A stretch of DNA of 44,397 bases from Aquificota bacterium (GTDB lineage Bacteria; Aquificota; Aquificia; Aquificales; Aquificaceae): NCBI GenBank assembly GCA_030950545.1, contig JAUZRJ010000081.1:1-44397 (forward strand), read 5' to 3'. How positions within the stretch are numbered: position 1 is the first letter of the stretch; the number at the start of each line of letters is the position of its first letter. The notes under the pieces were generated by a model. The model made no database searches. It had not been told where the DNA came from and was given only the letters and a program-made list of their open reading frames with translations. The translations under genes and the position numbers were made by a program. Positions 21,235 through 30,123 of this stretch are shown here, in pieces.

Positions 21235-22764
21235 ATGAAGAGGGAGCTGTGGGCTACCAGAATAGGCCTTATCCTCGCCATGGCGGGGAACGCGATAGGC
21301 CTCGGGAACTTCCTCAGGTTCCCCGTCCAGGCTGCGGAGAACGGAGGGGGAGCCTTCATGATTCCCTACATAATCGCCTTCCTGATTATAGGCATACCTC
21401 TCATGTGGATAGAGTGGGCTATAGGTAGGTACGGGGGCTCCAAGGGCCACGGTACTACACCCGCCATATTTTACCTCCTGTGGAGGAACAGGTTCGCGAA
21501 AGTTATAGGGGTCTTCGGCCTCTGGATACCCCTTGTCGTGATCATCTACTACATATACATAGAGTCCTGGACCCTGGGCTTCGCGATCAAGTTCTTGCTT
21601 AACCTGGTTCCACAGGCTTCCCCCGAGGTGGAGGATCCCGAGACCTATCTGAGACCTTTCAAGGAGTTTCTCACCGAGTACAAGGGTTCAGGAGATGAGT
21701 TCCTGAGACCCTCCCTTTACGCCTATTTTGTATTTCTCCTCACCATGGCCATAAACGTCGCCATACTGATAAGGGGTGTGTCGAGGGGTATAGAGGCCTT
21801 TGCCAAGGTCGCCATGCCCACACTCTTCATCCTTGCGGTGGTCCTGGTAGTCAGGGTGTTCCTCCTTGAGACCCCCAGAGGGAGCGCTATCGAGGGTCTT
21901 AACTTCCTGTGGACGCCTGACCTCTCGAAGCTGACGGACCCGGGCGTGTGGATAGCTGCGTCCGGACAGATATTCTTCACCCTGAGTCTTGGCTTCGGGG
22001 CCATAATAACCTACGCATCTTACATAAGAAAGGACCAGGACGTTACCCTCAGCGGTCTTACCGCCTCAACCCTGAACGAGACCGCGGAGGTCATTCTGGG
22101 AGGTTCCCTGGCGATACCTGCGGCTGTAGCCTTCTTCGGTGTTGCGAACGCGGTCGCCATAGCCCAGGCGGGTGCCTTTGACCTGGGCTTCATAAGCCTT
22201 CCCGCCATCTTCGTTAACATGCCCGCGGGAAACTTCTTGGGCTTTATGTGGTTCTTCCTGCTTTTCTTTGCGGGACTCACCTCCTCCATAGCCCTCATGC
22301 AACCGCTCATAGCCTTTTTTGAGGACGAGTTCGGTCTCTCGAGGAAAAACGCGGTTCTGATGACCGCGGGGATAGTCTTCTTCAGCGCTCACCTCGTTAT
22401 ATTCCTGAGCGGTTCCCTCGATGAGATGGACTTCTGGGCGGGGACCATAGGGGTTGTGTTCTTCGGCCTTCTGGAGATAATCCTGTTTTTGTGGATCTTC
22501 GGGGGTGAGAGGGCGTGGGAGGAGATAAACAGGGGAGGGATCATCAGGATACCCAGGGTCTACTACTACGTGATGAGGTATGTGACTCCCGTTTTCCTCA
22601 CAGCCCTTCTCGTAACCTGGGCGAGGGAGTACATACCTAAGATCCTGGCGGAGACCCACTGGACCGTTTGGGTTACAAGGTTCTTCCTGATAGGTCTGTT
22701 CCTGTTCCTCACGCTCCTCGTGTTCATAGCAGAGAAGAAGAAGGCAAAGGAGGTTGAAGGTTGA
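21235..22764 (+). CDS. leuT: Neurotransmitter:sodium symporter family amino-acid transporter, LeuT-like
   Basis: [47 protein letters not shown] and most later segments closely match remembered Aquifex LeuT; start reset to ATG 21235. Confidence 0.94.
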   Translation: MKRELWATRIGLILAMAGNAIGLGNFLRFPVQAAENGGGAFMIPYIIAFLIIGIPLMWIEWAIGRYGGSKGHGTTPAIFYLLWRNRFAKVIGVFGLWIPLVVIIYYIYIESWTLGFAIKFLLNLVPQASPEVEDPETYLRPFKEFLTEYKGSGDEFLRPSLYAYFVFLLTMAINVAILIRGVSRGIEAFAKVAMPTLFILAVVLVVRVFLLETPRGSAIEGLNFLWTPDLSKLTDPGVWIAASGQIFFTLSLGFGAIITYASYIRKDQDVTLSGLTASTLNETAEVILGGSLAIPAAVAFFGVANAVAIAQAGAFDLGFISLPAIFVNMPAGNFLGFMWFFLLFFAGLTSSIALMQPLIAFFEDEFGLSRKNAVLMTAGIVFFSAHLVIFLSGSLDEMDFWAGTIGVVFFGLLEIILFLWIFGGERAWEEINRGGIIRIPRVYYYVMRYVTPVFLTALLVTWAREYIPKILAETHWTVWVTRFFLIGLFLFLTLLVFIAEKKKAKEVEG

Positions 22765-23171
22765 ACAGGGTTATGATATTCCTGCTATCCTTTTACTTCG
22801 GTCTCGGGACCTTCTTCAGCTTCGTAGTGGCTCCCACCCTCTTCAGGGTTCTGGAAAGACAGCAGGCGGGGGCTGTGGTTGAGAAGGTCTTCCCTGTATA
22901 TTTCGGAATAGGTCTCGGAGCTGTGGGCATATCACTGCTTCTCGGGATAACCTCCAAGATGAGCAAGTTTCTGAACCTCCTGCTCCTTCTTAACCTTCTT
23001 GTCCTGATCGCCCTTGAGTTTTACGTCCTGCCGAAAGCCCACACCCTGAAGATCGCGGGTTCTCCTGAGTTCATGAAGTACCACCTTATATCGGTTATAA
23101 TGAGCACGGTCTCCCTGTTCTTCACCTTCGGAGCTATAGTTTACCTTATAGTCAGGGATGGTCGTCCTTAG
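22761..23171 (+). CDS. DUF4149-like integral membrane protein
   Basis: Four predicted TM segments, [41 protein letters not shown]. Confidence 0.72.
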   Translation: MNRVMIFLLSFYFGLGTFFSFVVAPTLFRVLERQQAGAVVEKVFPVYFGIGLGAVGISLLLGITSKMSKFLNLLLLLNLLVLIALEFYVLPKAHTLKIAGSPEFMKYHLISVIMSTVSLFFTFGAIVYLIVRDGRP

Positions 23172-23532
23172 GCTCTCCCAGATCCCGGTTCCCAAAACGA
23201 ACAGGTATATAAGGAGAAAGGGGGGTAAGGTGTTCAAGCCACCGAGGGTGAAAAACTGGGAGGTGAGGGCCCTCTGGGAGATAAGACAGCAGTACAGGGG
23301 AGACCCGATAGAGGATAAGGTCTCTATCGATATAACCCTCACACTCCCGAACCGCAGGAAGAGGGACATAGACAACATGCTCAAGAGCCTGTGGGACGTC
23401 CTTGAGAAGGCGGGCGTCATAAAGAACGACAACCTGATCTACGAGGTGAGGACCGTAAAGAGGGTGGTGAGGGGAAAAGAGGGTGTGGAGATAAAGATAA
23501 GGGAGTTCAAGGATCCTGAAGGTAGTTCCTGA
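23158..23532 (+). CDS. rusA: RusA-family Holliday junction resolvase
   Basis: PVPKTNRYIRRKGG, VSIDITLTLPNRRKRDIDNMLKSLWDVLEKAGVIKNDNLIYEV (conserved Asp-rich D.DN.K core). Confidence 0.87.
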   Translation: MVVLRLSQIPVPKTNRYIRRKGGKVFKPPRVKNWEVRALWEIRQQYRGDPIEDKVSIDITLTLPNRRKRDIDNMLKSLWDVLEKAGVIKNDNLIYEVRTVKRVVRGKEGVEIKIREFKDPEGSS

Positions 23533-24421
23533 CTATAAGCTCAACCGCCCCTTCCCTCCCTAACCTGTCCAGGTCCACCTCTGTCCAGCCCTGCTTCCTG
23601 AACCACCTTATCTGCCTTCTGGCGTACTCTCTCGTGTTTCTGACAGCTTCCTTAAAGGCTTCTTCAAAACTCACCTTCCCCTCAAGGTAGGGTATGAACT
23701 CCTTGTAGTTGATCGCCTGGGGCGAGGTGAGAAAGCTCTTAAAGCCCCTATTCAGAAGCCCTCTTATCTCATCCAGGAGGCCTCTTTCTATCATGGACCT
23801 TAGTCTTTCCTCTATCCTTTTAGATAGACTTTCCCAGCTTCTCATCAGTACAAAGCCTGCAAAACTCAGCCTCGGCCTTTCCCACCTGTGGAAGCTGGAG
23901 AAGGGCTTTCCAGTAGCTATAAAGACCTCAAGGGCTCTGACTATCCTCCTGAGGTCGTTAGGGTGTATCTTCCTCGCGTAAACCGGGTCCACGACCCTCA
24001 GCCTCTCGTAAAGGTACCCGCTTCCTTTTCTCTCCGCCACCGCGTAAAGCCTCCTCCTGAGCTTCCAGTCGGGCTCGGGTGTCTCCTCTATGCCGTAGAG
24101 GAGAGCCTGCAGGTAGAGATAGGTTCCCCCTACCACGAGCGGGACCTTTCCCCTTCCCGTTATGTCCTCAATAGCTTTAAGAGCCTTTTCCTCAAAGATC
24201 TTCGCGTCAAAGTAGTCTCCGGGATCTACGACGTCTATGAGATGGTGCCTTACCTTCTCCATGCACTCGAGAGGTTTGGCTGTGCCTATGTCCATGCCCC
24301 TGTAAACGGTCATCGAGTCAGCGCTCACTATCTCGCCCCCGAGCTTCTGTGCTATCTGGCAGGCGGTTTCCGACTTTCCCACAGCGGTGGGACCACCTAT
24401 GACGAGGAGCTTCCTCCGCAT
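23507..24421 (-). CDS. miaA: tRNA dimethylallyltransferase
   Basis: LLVIGGPTAVGKSETACQIAQKLGGEIVSADSMTVYRGMDIGTAKP, HHLIDVVDPGDYFDAKIF; start at 24421, since the longer ORF is antisense tRNA-Pro. Confidence 0.95.
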   Translation of the reverse strand: MRRKLLVIGGPTAVGKSETACQIAQKLGGEIVSADSMTVYRGMDIGTAKPLECMEKVRHHLIDVVDPGDYFDAKIFEEKALKAIEDITGRGKVPLVVGGTYLYLQALLYGIEETPEPDWKLRRRLYAVAERKGSGYLYERLRVVDPVYARKIHPNDLRRIVRALEVFIATGKPFSSFHRWERPRLSFAGFVLMRSWESLSKRIEERLRSMIERGLLDEIRGLLNRGFKSFLTSPQAINYKEFIPYLEGKVSFEEAFKEAVRNTREYARRQIRWFRKQGWTEVDLDRLGREGAVELIVRNYLQDP

Positions 24422-24438
24422 ACTAAAATAATTATTGA

Positions 24439-24511
24439 CGGGGCGTAGCTCAGGTGGCAGAGCGTCGGCTTTGGGAGCCGAAGGTCGGGGGTTCAAGTCC
24501 CCCCGCCCCGA
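24439..24511 (+). tRNA. tRNA-Pro (anticodon UGG)
   Basis: cggggcg/cgccccg acceptor, anticodon stem tcggc/gccga, loop ttTGGga, T arm gttcaagtcc. Confidence 0.95.
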
Positions 24512-24521
24512 GGGGAACACA

Positions 24522-25781
24522 ATGAGGAAGTTTCTTCTCTCCGTTCTGGTCCTGCTGTTGTCCTGTGCCCCTCTTTCAGAGACAATACAGCACGCTATCC
24601 TTCCTCCTGAGGAAGAGATAAGGATAGGGAGAAGCTACGTACCTTACGCGATAGCGGAGAACGAGGGTCTGTACCCGGACCCGCAAGTTCAGGAGTACGT
24701 GAGATCACTGGGAGAAAAACTCTCTAAGCTCTCGCCCAGAAAGGTTCCCTACAGGTTCTACGTGGTGAACTCTTCGGTCCAGAACGCCTTCGCCCTTCCC
24801 GGCGGCCCTGTCTTCATAACGAGGGGCCTGCTCCTCATGCTGGAAAACGAGAGTGAGCTGGCGAGCGTCTTGGGACACGAGATAGGCCACATAGGCAGGA
24901 GGCACCACGCAAGATACCTGGAGAAGGTGCTCGGCCTTTCCCTGCTTCTCCGGGTAACCGCGGTTTTAGTTGGAGACAGGGGTGCGAGCTCGCAGATCCT
25001 CCTTCAGGTGGCTAATATAGGAGCGAATCTCCTTGCCCTTAAGTTCAGCAGGGACCAGGAAAGGGAGGCGGACGCCTTCGGCGTTGGTCTCGTTGCAAAG
25101 GCGGGTTACGACCCAAAGGGTTTTGTTGGTCTTTTCGAGAAGTTCAGGAAGATCCAGAAGGAAAGACCTCCCGCCTGGCTCTCCACCCACCCGCTTCCCG
25201 AGGAGAGGATAAGAAACGTCTCACGGATGATAGCGAATTACAGAAAGCCCGGCATGAGGGTTGACTCCGCTGAGTTCAGGAAGGTAAAGGAGAAGATCCT
25301 CTCGACCAAGAGGTCTTTTGACCTGTACGAAGAGGGAAAAAGACTCTTCAGGGAGGGTAAAAAGGACCTTGCCCTTGAGAAGTTCAGAAAGTCCCTGGAG
25401 GTCTTTGAGAGAAACCAGATGGCCCACATCTACATAGCGGTGATCCTGACAGACAGGGGAAGACACAAAGAGGCGCTGAAGCACGCAACGGAGGCGGTGA
25501 GGATAGACCCTGACCTTCTCTGGGCGAGGTTTGTAAGAGGGGTAGTACTTTTCAACACAGGGTCTTACAGAGAAAGCCTGAAAGAGCTTGAGAGGGCAAG
25601 ACAGCTCGTTCCCGCCTTTCCGGATACTTACTACTACCTCGGCAGGAACCTGGAAGCTCTGGGGAGGCTGAAAGAGGCCCTCAAAAATTACGAGAGAGCT
25701 TTGAGCCTCGCAAGGGGTGATGAGCCCTGGTTGGGGGATGCGAGGGAAAGGTATGAGAGGTTGAGGAGATACGTCTGGTAG
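24522..25781 (+). CDS. M48-family metalloprotease with C-terminal TPR repeats, probable lipoprotein (BepA-like)
   Basis: [57 protein letters not shown] (HExxH), [26 protein letters not shown] tail. Confidence 0.9.
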   Translation: MRKFLLSVLVLLLSCAPLSETIQHAILPPEEEIRIGRSYVPYAIAENEGLYPDPQVQEYVRSLGEKLSKLSPRKVPYRFYVVNSSVQNAFALPGGPVFITRGLLLMLENESELASVLGHEIGHIGRRHHARYLEKVLGLSLLLRVTAVLVGDRGASSQILLQVANIGANLLALKFSRDQEREADAFGVGLVAKAGYDPKGFVGLFEKFRKIQKERPPAWLSTHPLPEERIRNVSRMIANYRKPGMRVDSAEFRKVKEKILSTKRSFDLYEEGKRLFREGKKDLALEKFRKSLEVFERNQMAHIYIAVILTDRGRHKEALKHATEAVRIDPDLLWARFVRGVVLFNTGSYRESLKELERARQLVPAFPDTYYYLGRNLEALGRLKEALKNYERALSLARGDEPWLGDARERYERLRRYVW

Positions 25782-25803
25782 CCTAAAATATAAAACTCGG
25801 AAA

Positions 25804-25880
25804 GGGCCCGTAGCTCAGCTGGATAGAGCAGGGGATTTCTAATCCCCGGGTCGGGGGTTCGAGTCCCTCCGGGCCCGCCA
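25804..25880 (+). tRNA. tRNA-Arg (anticodon UCU), CCA encoded
   Basis: gggcccg/cgggccc acceptor, anticodon stem gggga/tcccc, loop ttTCTaa, T arm ggttcgagtcc, GCCA. Confidence 0.95.
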
Positions 25881-25901
25881 CCCTTATATACTTCTTTGTT
25901 A

Positions 25902-28523
25902 ATGAGATACATAATAACCCTGCTGTTTCTGATCTCATCCGCATCGGGTGAGGTCTTCATAGAGTCCAATTACCCTCTCAGAAAGACCAACCTCGGAGAA
26001 GTAGCCACAGAGGAGAACCTGGACCTTGTCCTGTGGGTCCTCAAAAACCTCAGGGACGTCAGGGATGTGAAGGTTTTCAAGGTAGGCGATGACACGGTCA
26101 TCTACGTAGAAAGATACCCGATACTCAGAGAGGTTAACATAAAAGGAAACAGGGGCATAGGAGAGGAAGAGATAAAGAGCTTTCTTGGTCTCAGGGAAGG
26201 AGAACCCCTCATAGGGTTCAGCCCTGACACAGCGGAGGAGGCCCTGCTCAGGTTTTACCGGGACAGAGGGTACGTGGAGGCAAGGGTTCAGGTGGACCTC
26301 AGCGTGGACGAGGACGGCTTCGCCCGTGTGGACATAGAGATTGAGGAGGGAGATATACACTTCCTCGGCGGTGCCCTGTTTGAAGGGGCGAAGTCTTTTT
26401 CCGGGAGGAGGCTTCTCTACGAGTCGGGGCTTGAAGTGGGCGAGGTCTTCGGAGGGGATATGGCGGAAAAGGGAGAGGAGAAACTCAGGGAGTTTTACAG
26501 GAGGGAGGGTTTTCTGGAGAGTTACGTCTACCTGAAGGATATAAAGATGGTAAGAGCAAAAAAACCCTTCGCCTACGTTCTTATACCCGGATACAGAAGA
26601 AAGGGCTTCAGGGACGCTCTGAGGTCCTTCCTGAGGGGTGTGTCGAACATGCTCTCCCATCCTGTAGCGGTCCTCAACGCCCTGAGGGGGAGAGGACACC
26701 TCGCAGTTCCCGTTTACAGGATCGTCGAGGGGAGGAGATACACATTCAGATTCGAGGGCAACAGGTTCCTGAGCTCGGAGGAACTCTCTCGCCTTATAGA
26801 CAGGGAAACTCCGGCGGTTGACCTGACCTTTCTGGAAAGGCTGAAGGAAAGCATAAGAGAACTTTACAGGAAAAAGGGTTTCTTTGACGTTGAGGTGGAT
26901 TACAGCTTCGAAAGGAACACGATAGTCTACAGGATAAGGGAAGGTCAGAGGTACAGAGCGGTGCCCTTCGGCAGAACGGACCTGGGTCTTCCCGAATACT
27001 ACGACGAGGAGAAGATAAGGGAGGTTCTGGAGAGGGAAGTGAGAAGGTTAAGGGAAGAGGGATTTCTCACAGCGAGGTACAGCCTCAAAAGGAAGGTAAT
27101 CAGGGAAAGAAAAGAGGTCTGGGTAGTCTTAGACGTGGTCAGGGGAAAGAGGATACTTCTTAAAGACCTCATTCTGGATAAGGGTCCAGAGGGATTGAGA
27201 CAGGTATTTGCAAAACACAGGGCCATCCTTCCCGCTGTGCTGGACGAGCGGATCATAGACTCCCTCAACAGGGACCTGGAAAGGTTTCTTCTGGACAGGG
27301 GCTATCTGGAGGGTAAGTTCTCGGTGGACATCAGGGTAGAAGAGGACGAGGAGAACATGTATCTGACCTACGTTTACTCCGTGGAAACGGGACCGAGGTA
27401 CACCTACGGGAAGCTCATAACCTACGGGAACGAAAAGACCAGGTACAGGGAGATCCACTACACCGTCGTGAAGCAGAGATACTTCTCAAAGGAGGCGGAG
27501 GAGGAGAGTCTGTGGAACCTTATAAGGAGCGAGATATTCACGGGTGTGAGGATAGAACACTTCGTAGACAGGGAAAAAAAAGTGGTCCACAGGCTCGTGG
27601 AGGTGAGGGAGGACAGGAGGGGAGTTCTCGAGCTTTCCGTCGGCTACAACACGGAGGAAAGGCTGAAGCTGGAAGGGTCGGTAAAGCTGAAGAACCTCTT
27701 CGGCGTCGGGATCACAGGCAGGCTCTCCGCATCGAAGAGCGAAAAGTACGAGACGTATGAGGCGGGCCTTTCGGACAGGTTCCTCTTTTCGAGAAGATAC
27801 TTCTCGGATATGGCCCTTTTCAGGAGGCTTGAGTTCCACAGGAGCTTTGACCTGACAAGCCAGGGTTTTTCCGTTTCCCTCGGCTACAGGTTTTCGAGGT
27901 GGGTGTCCGCCAGCCTGTTTTACTCCCCAACTACTAACGATGTGGACGGGTTTGAGGCGGGAAGAACCCACCTCAGGAAGGTCGGCCTCCTGACCGCCTA
28001 CGAGAGGAGAGACAACCCTGTAAACCCGAGGAGGATAACCCACGTAAGTCTCAAGATCAGCTACGCATCGGGTGACAGGGACTACTACGGTGCGGAAGGT
28101 AATCTCTTTATCCTCAGGGAGATAACACCGAAGGTTTCGGTGAACTTCAGGCTGGCTGGCGGTGCGGTGGGTAGAGATGCCCCCATCTTCGACAGGTTCT
28201 TCCTGGGAGGTCTGAGGAACATGAGGGGGTATGATTTTGAGATCATAGGTTACCCTCAGGGTGGCAGGGCGTACGTGTTTTCAAGGGGCGAGATCGTGTT
28301 TCCCTTAAAGGACCCTTTCAGGGGTGCGGTTTATGTGGACTCGGGATCAGTTGGTGACAGTCTGAAGGAGGCGGTCGGAGATCTCAAGTACGGTGCGGGT
28401 GTGGCGGTCGGCGTCGGTTCACCTGTGGGTTTTGTGAGGGTAGACCTGGCGGTCCCCTTATCCGGGCTACCTGTTCCCACGTCGAGGTTCAGGGTCTATC
28501 TATCAATTGGGTTTGTTTACTGA
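25902..28523 (+). CDS. bamA: Outer-membrane protein assembly factor BamA / Omp85 family
   Basis: Signal peptide, several POTRA-like modules ([28 protein letters not shown]...; [21 protein letters not shown]), C-terminal Omp85 barrel with [15 protein letters not shown] and [13 protein letters not shown]. Confidence 0.9.
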   Translation: MRYIITLLFLISSASGEVFIESNYPLRKTNLGEVATEENLDLVLWVLKNLRDVRDVKVFKVGDDTVIYVERYPILREVNIKGNRGIGEEEIKSFLGLREGEPLIGFSPDTAEEALLRFYRDRGYVEARVQVDLSVDEDGFARVDIEIEEGDIHFLGGALFEGAKSFSGRRLLYESGLEVGEVFGGDMAEKGEEKLREFYRREGFLESYVYLKDIKMVRAKKPFAYVLIPGYRRKGFRDALRSFLRGVSNMLSHPVAVLNALRGRGHLAVPVYRIVEGRRYTFRFEGNRFLSSEELSRLIDRETPAVDLTFLERLKESIRELYRKKGFFDVEVDYSFERNTIVYRIREGQRYRAVPFGRTDLGLPEYYDEEKIREVLEREVRRLREEGFLTARYSLKRKVIRERKEVWVVLDVVRGKRILLKDLILDKGPEGLRQVFAKHRAILPAVLDERIIDSLNRDLERFLLDRGYLEGKFSVDIRVEEDEENMYLTYVYSVETGPRYTYGKLITYGNEKTRYREIHYTVVKQRYFSKEAEEESLWNLIRSEIFTGVRIEHFVDREKKVVHRLVEVREDRRGVLELSVGYNTEERLKLEGSVKLKNLFGVGITGRLSASKSEKYETYEAGLSDRFLFSRRYFSDMALFRRLEFHRSFDLTSQGFSVSLGYRFSRWVSASLFYSPTTNDVDGFEAGRTHLRKVGLLTAYERRDNPVNPRRITHVSLKISYASGDRDYYGAEGNLFILREITPKVSVNFRLAGGAVGRDAPIFDRFFLGGLRNMRGYDFEIIGYPQGGRAYVFSRGEIVFPLKDPFRGAVYVDSGSVGDSLKEAVGDLKYGAGVAVGVGSPVGFVRVDLAVPLSGLPVPTSRFRVYLSIGFVY

Positions 28524-29376
28524 TGGCATTCCGGAGGTAGGCGAGGAGTTCTTCCTTTATGTCCTCCCTCTTCATTGCGAACTCAAAAACTGTCTTCAGG
28601 TAGTCAACGGGGTTTCCTGTGTCGTAAACCCTTGTCTCCACCTTGTAGGCGTAGATCACCTCCTCCTTGAGCAGGAGTCTCATCGCGTCCGTCAGCTGGA
28701 TCTCACCACCCTTTCCCGGTTTTGTGTCCCTGAGCATCTCAAAGATCTTCGGTGTGAAGACGTACCTTCCCACTATGGCCAGGTTCGAAGGCGCCTCCTC
28801 AGGAGAAGGCTTCTCCACCAGGTCCTCCACTATGTAAACCCCTTCCTCTATCTCCTTCACCTTTGCTATCCCGTACTTTTTCACCTCCTCCCTTTCAACC
28901 TCGTGCAGGGCTATGACGCTCTTTCCGAACCTCTGGAATGTATCCACCATCCCTCTCACTATCTCGCTTCCCTTTTCAAGTATTATGTCCCCGAGGGATA
29001 CGAGGAAGGGCTCCCCGCCCACAGCAGGCTCAGCGGTCAGGACCGCATGGCCGAGACCCAGCTGTTCCTTCTGCCTAACATATATGGGGTTTATCATGTG
29101 GCTTATCTCCCTTATGTTCTCAAGGACCTCCCTCTTCCCCGCCTCTTCAAGGTGCTTCTCCAGGTCCGTGTTTATGTCAAAATGGTGCTCTATGGGTCTT
29201 TTGTGTCTTCCCGTCACAAAGATTATGTTCTCTATACCCGCCTCAAGAAGCTCCTCTACGATGAACTGGATCACAGGCTTGTCTATTATGGGGAACATCT
29301 CCTTGGGCATGGCCTTGGTTGCGGGCAGGAACCTGGTCCCCCACCCCGCGACGGGAAGGACCGCCTTCCTTACCAT
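28489..29376 (-). CDS. galU: UTP-glucose-1-phosphate uridylyltransferase
   Basis: VRKAVLPVAGWGTRFLPATKAMPKEMFPIIDKPVIQFIVEELLEAGIENIIFVTGRHKRPIEHHFD. Confidence 0.95.
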   Translation of the reverse strand: MVRKAVLPVAGWGTRFLPATKAMPKEMFPIIDKPVIQFIVEELLEAGIENIIFVTGRHKRPIEHHFDINTDLEKHLEEAGKREVLENIREISHMINPIYVRQKEQLGLGHAVLTAEPAVGGEPFLVSLGDIILEKGSEIVRGMVDTFQRFGKSVIALHEVEREEVKKYGIAKVKEIEEGVYIVEDLVEKPSPEEAPSNLAIVGRYVFTPKIFEMLRDTKPGKGGEIQLTDAMRLLLKEEVIYAYKVETRVYDTGNPVDYLKTVFEFAMKREDIKEELLAYLRNAISKQTQLIDRP

Positions 29377-29380
29377 CCCC

Positions 29381-30109
29381 TCACCCTCCTTTTATAAGCG
29401 CTATCATCTCCCTGACCGCCCTCTCAAAGCCGAAGATCACCGCGTTGGCCACTATGGAGTGGCCTATGTTAAGTTCCTCTATTATGCCCTTAAGCCTCAG
29501 TATACCCTTTACGTTCTGGTAGGTGAGCCCGTGTCCCGCGTAAACCCTGATGCCCAGATCCCTCGCGACCCTTCCCGCCCTCTCCAGGCGCTTCAGCTCC
29601 TCCTCCGCCTCCTTAAACCTGTGTTCGTTCCAGAGATTCGCGTAGGTCCCCGTGTGGAGCTCGACCGCGTCCGCCCCCACTTCCCTGCTTGCTCTGACCT
29701 GATCCTCCTCCGGGTCTATGAAGAGGGAGACCTCTATCCCCGCACCCTTAAGGGGCTCTATGAAAGTTTTTAAGACCTCTTTTGATGAGACAACGTCAAG
29801 CCCCCCTTCGGTGGTTATCTCCTCCCTCCTTTCGGGAACGAGGGTAACCCTGTCGGGCTTTACCCTCAGGGCTATGGTCCTCATCTCCTCGGTGGGAGCC
29901 ATCTCAAGGTTTACGGGGATACTCACAAGCTCCCTTATGAGCTCAAGGTCCCTGTCCTGGATGTGTCTCCTGTCCTCCCTCAGGTGAAGGGTTATCTGGT
30001 CCGCCCCTGCCTGCTGGGCTATCAGTGCCGCAAAGACCGGAGATGGCTCAAAGGTCCTCCTGGCCTGCCTTACGGTTGCCACGTGATCTATGTTTACTCC
30101 GAGACGCAT
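29381..30109 (-). CDS. pdxJ: Pyridoxine 5'-phosphate synthase
   Basis: [57 protein letters not shown]. Confidence 0.96.
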   Translation of the reverse strand: MRLGVNIDHVATVRQARRTFEPSPVFAALIAQQAGADQITLHLREDRRHIQDRDLELIRELVSIPVNLEMAPTEEMRTIALRVKPDRVTLVPERREEITTEGGLDVVSSKEVLKTFIEPLKGAGIEVSLFIDPEEDQVRASREVGADAVELHTGTYANLWNEHRFKEAEEELKRLERAGRVARDLGIRVYAGHGLTYQNVKGILRLKGIIEELNIGHSIVANAVIFGFERAVREMIALIKGG

Positions 30110-30123
30110 AGGGTTATTTTAAT

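Noticed and set aside
24422-24520. N-terminal extension of the miaA ORF (MFPSGRGDLNPRPSAPKADALPPELRP)
   Set aside because: Antisense of tRNA-Pro; the real start is MRRKLLVIGG at 24421.
24435-24521. N-terminal extension of the M48 protease ORF (MTGRSSGGRASALGAEGRGFKSPRPEG)
   Set aside because: Sense translation of tRNA-Pro; the real start with signal sequence is at 24522.
25688-25969. [29 protein letters not shown]
   Set aside because: Antisense of tRNA-Arg(UCU).
28507-29773. Long plus-strand ORFs opposite galU and pdxJ
   Set aside because: Shadow ORFs opposite strongly conserved genes.
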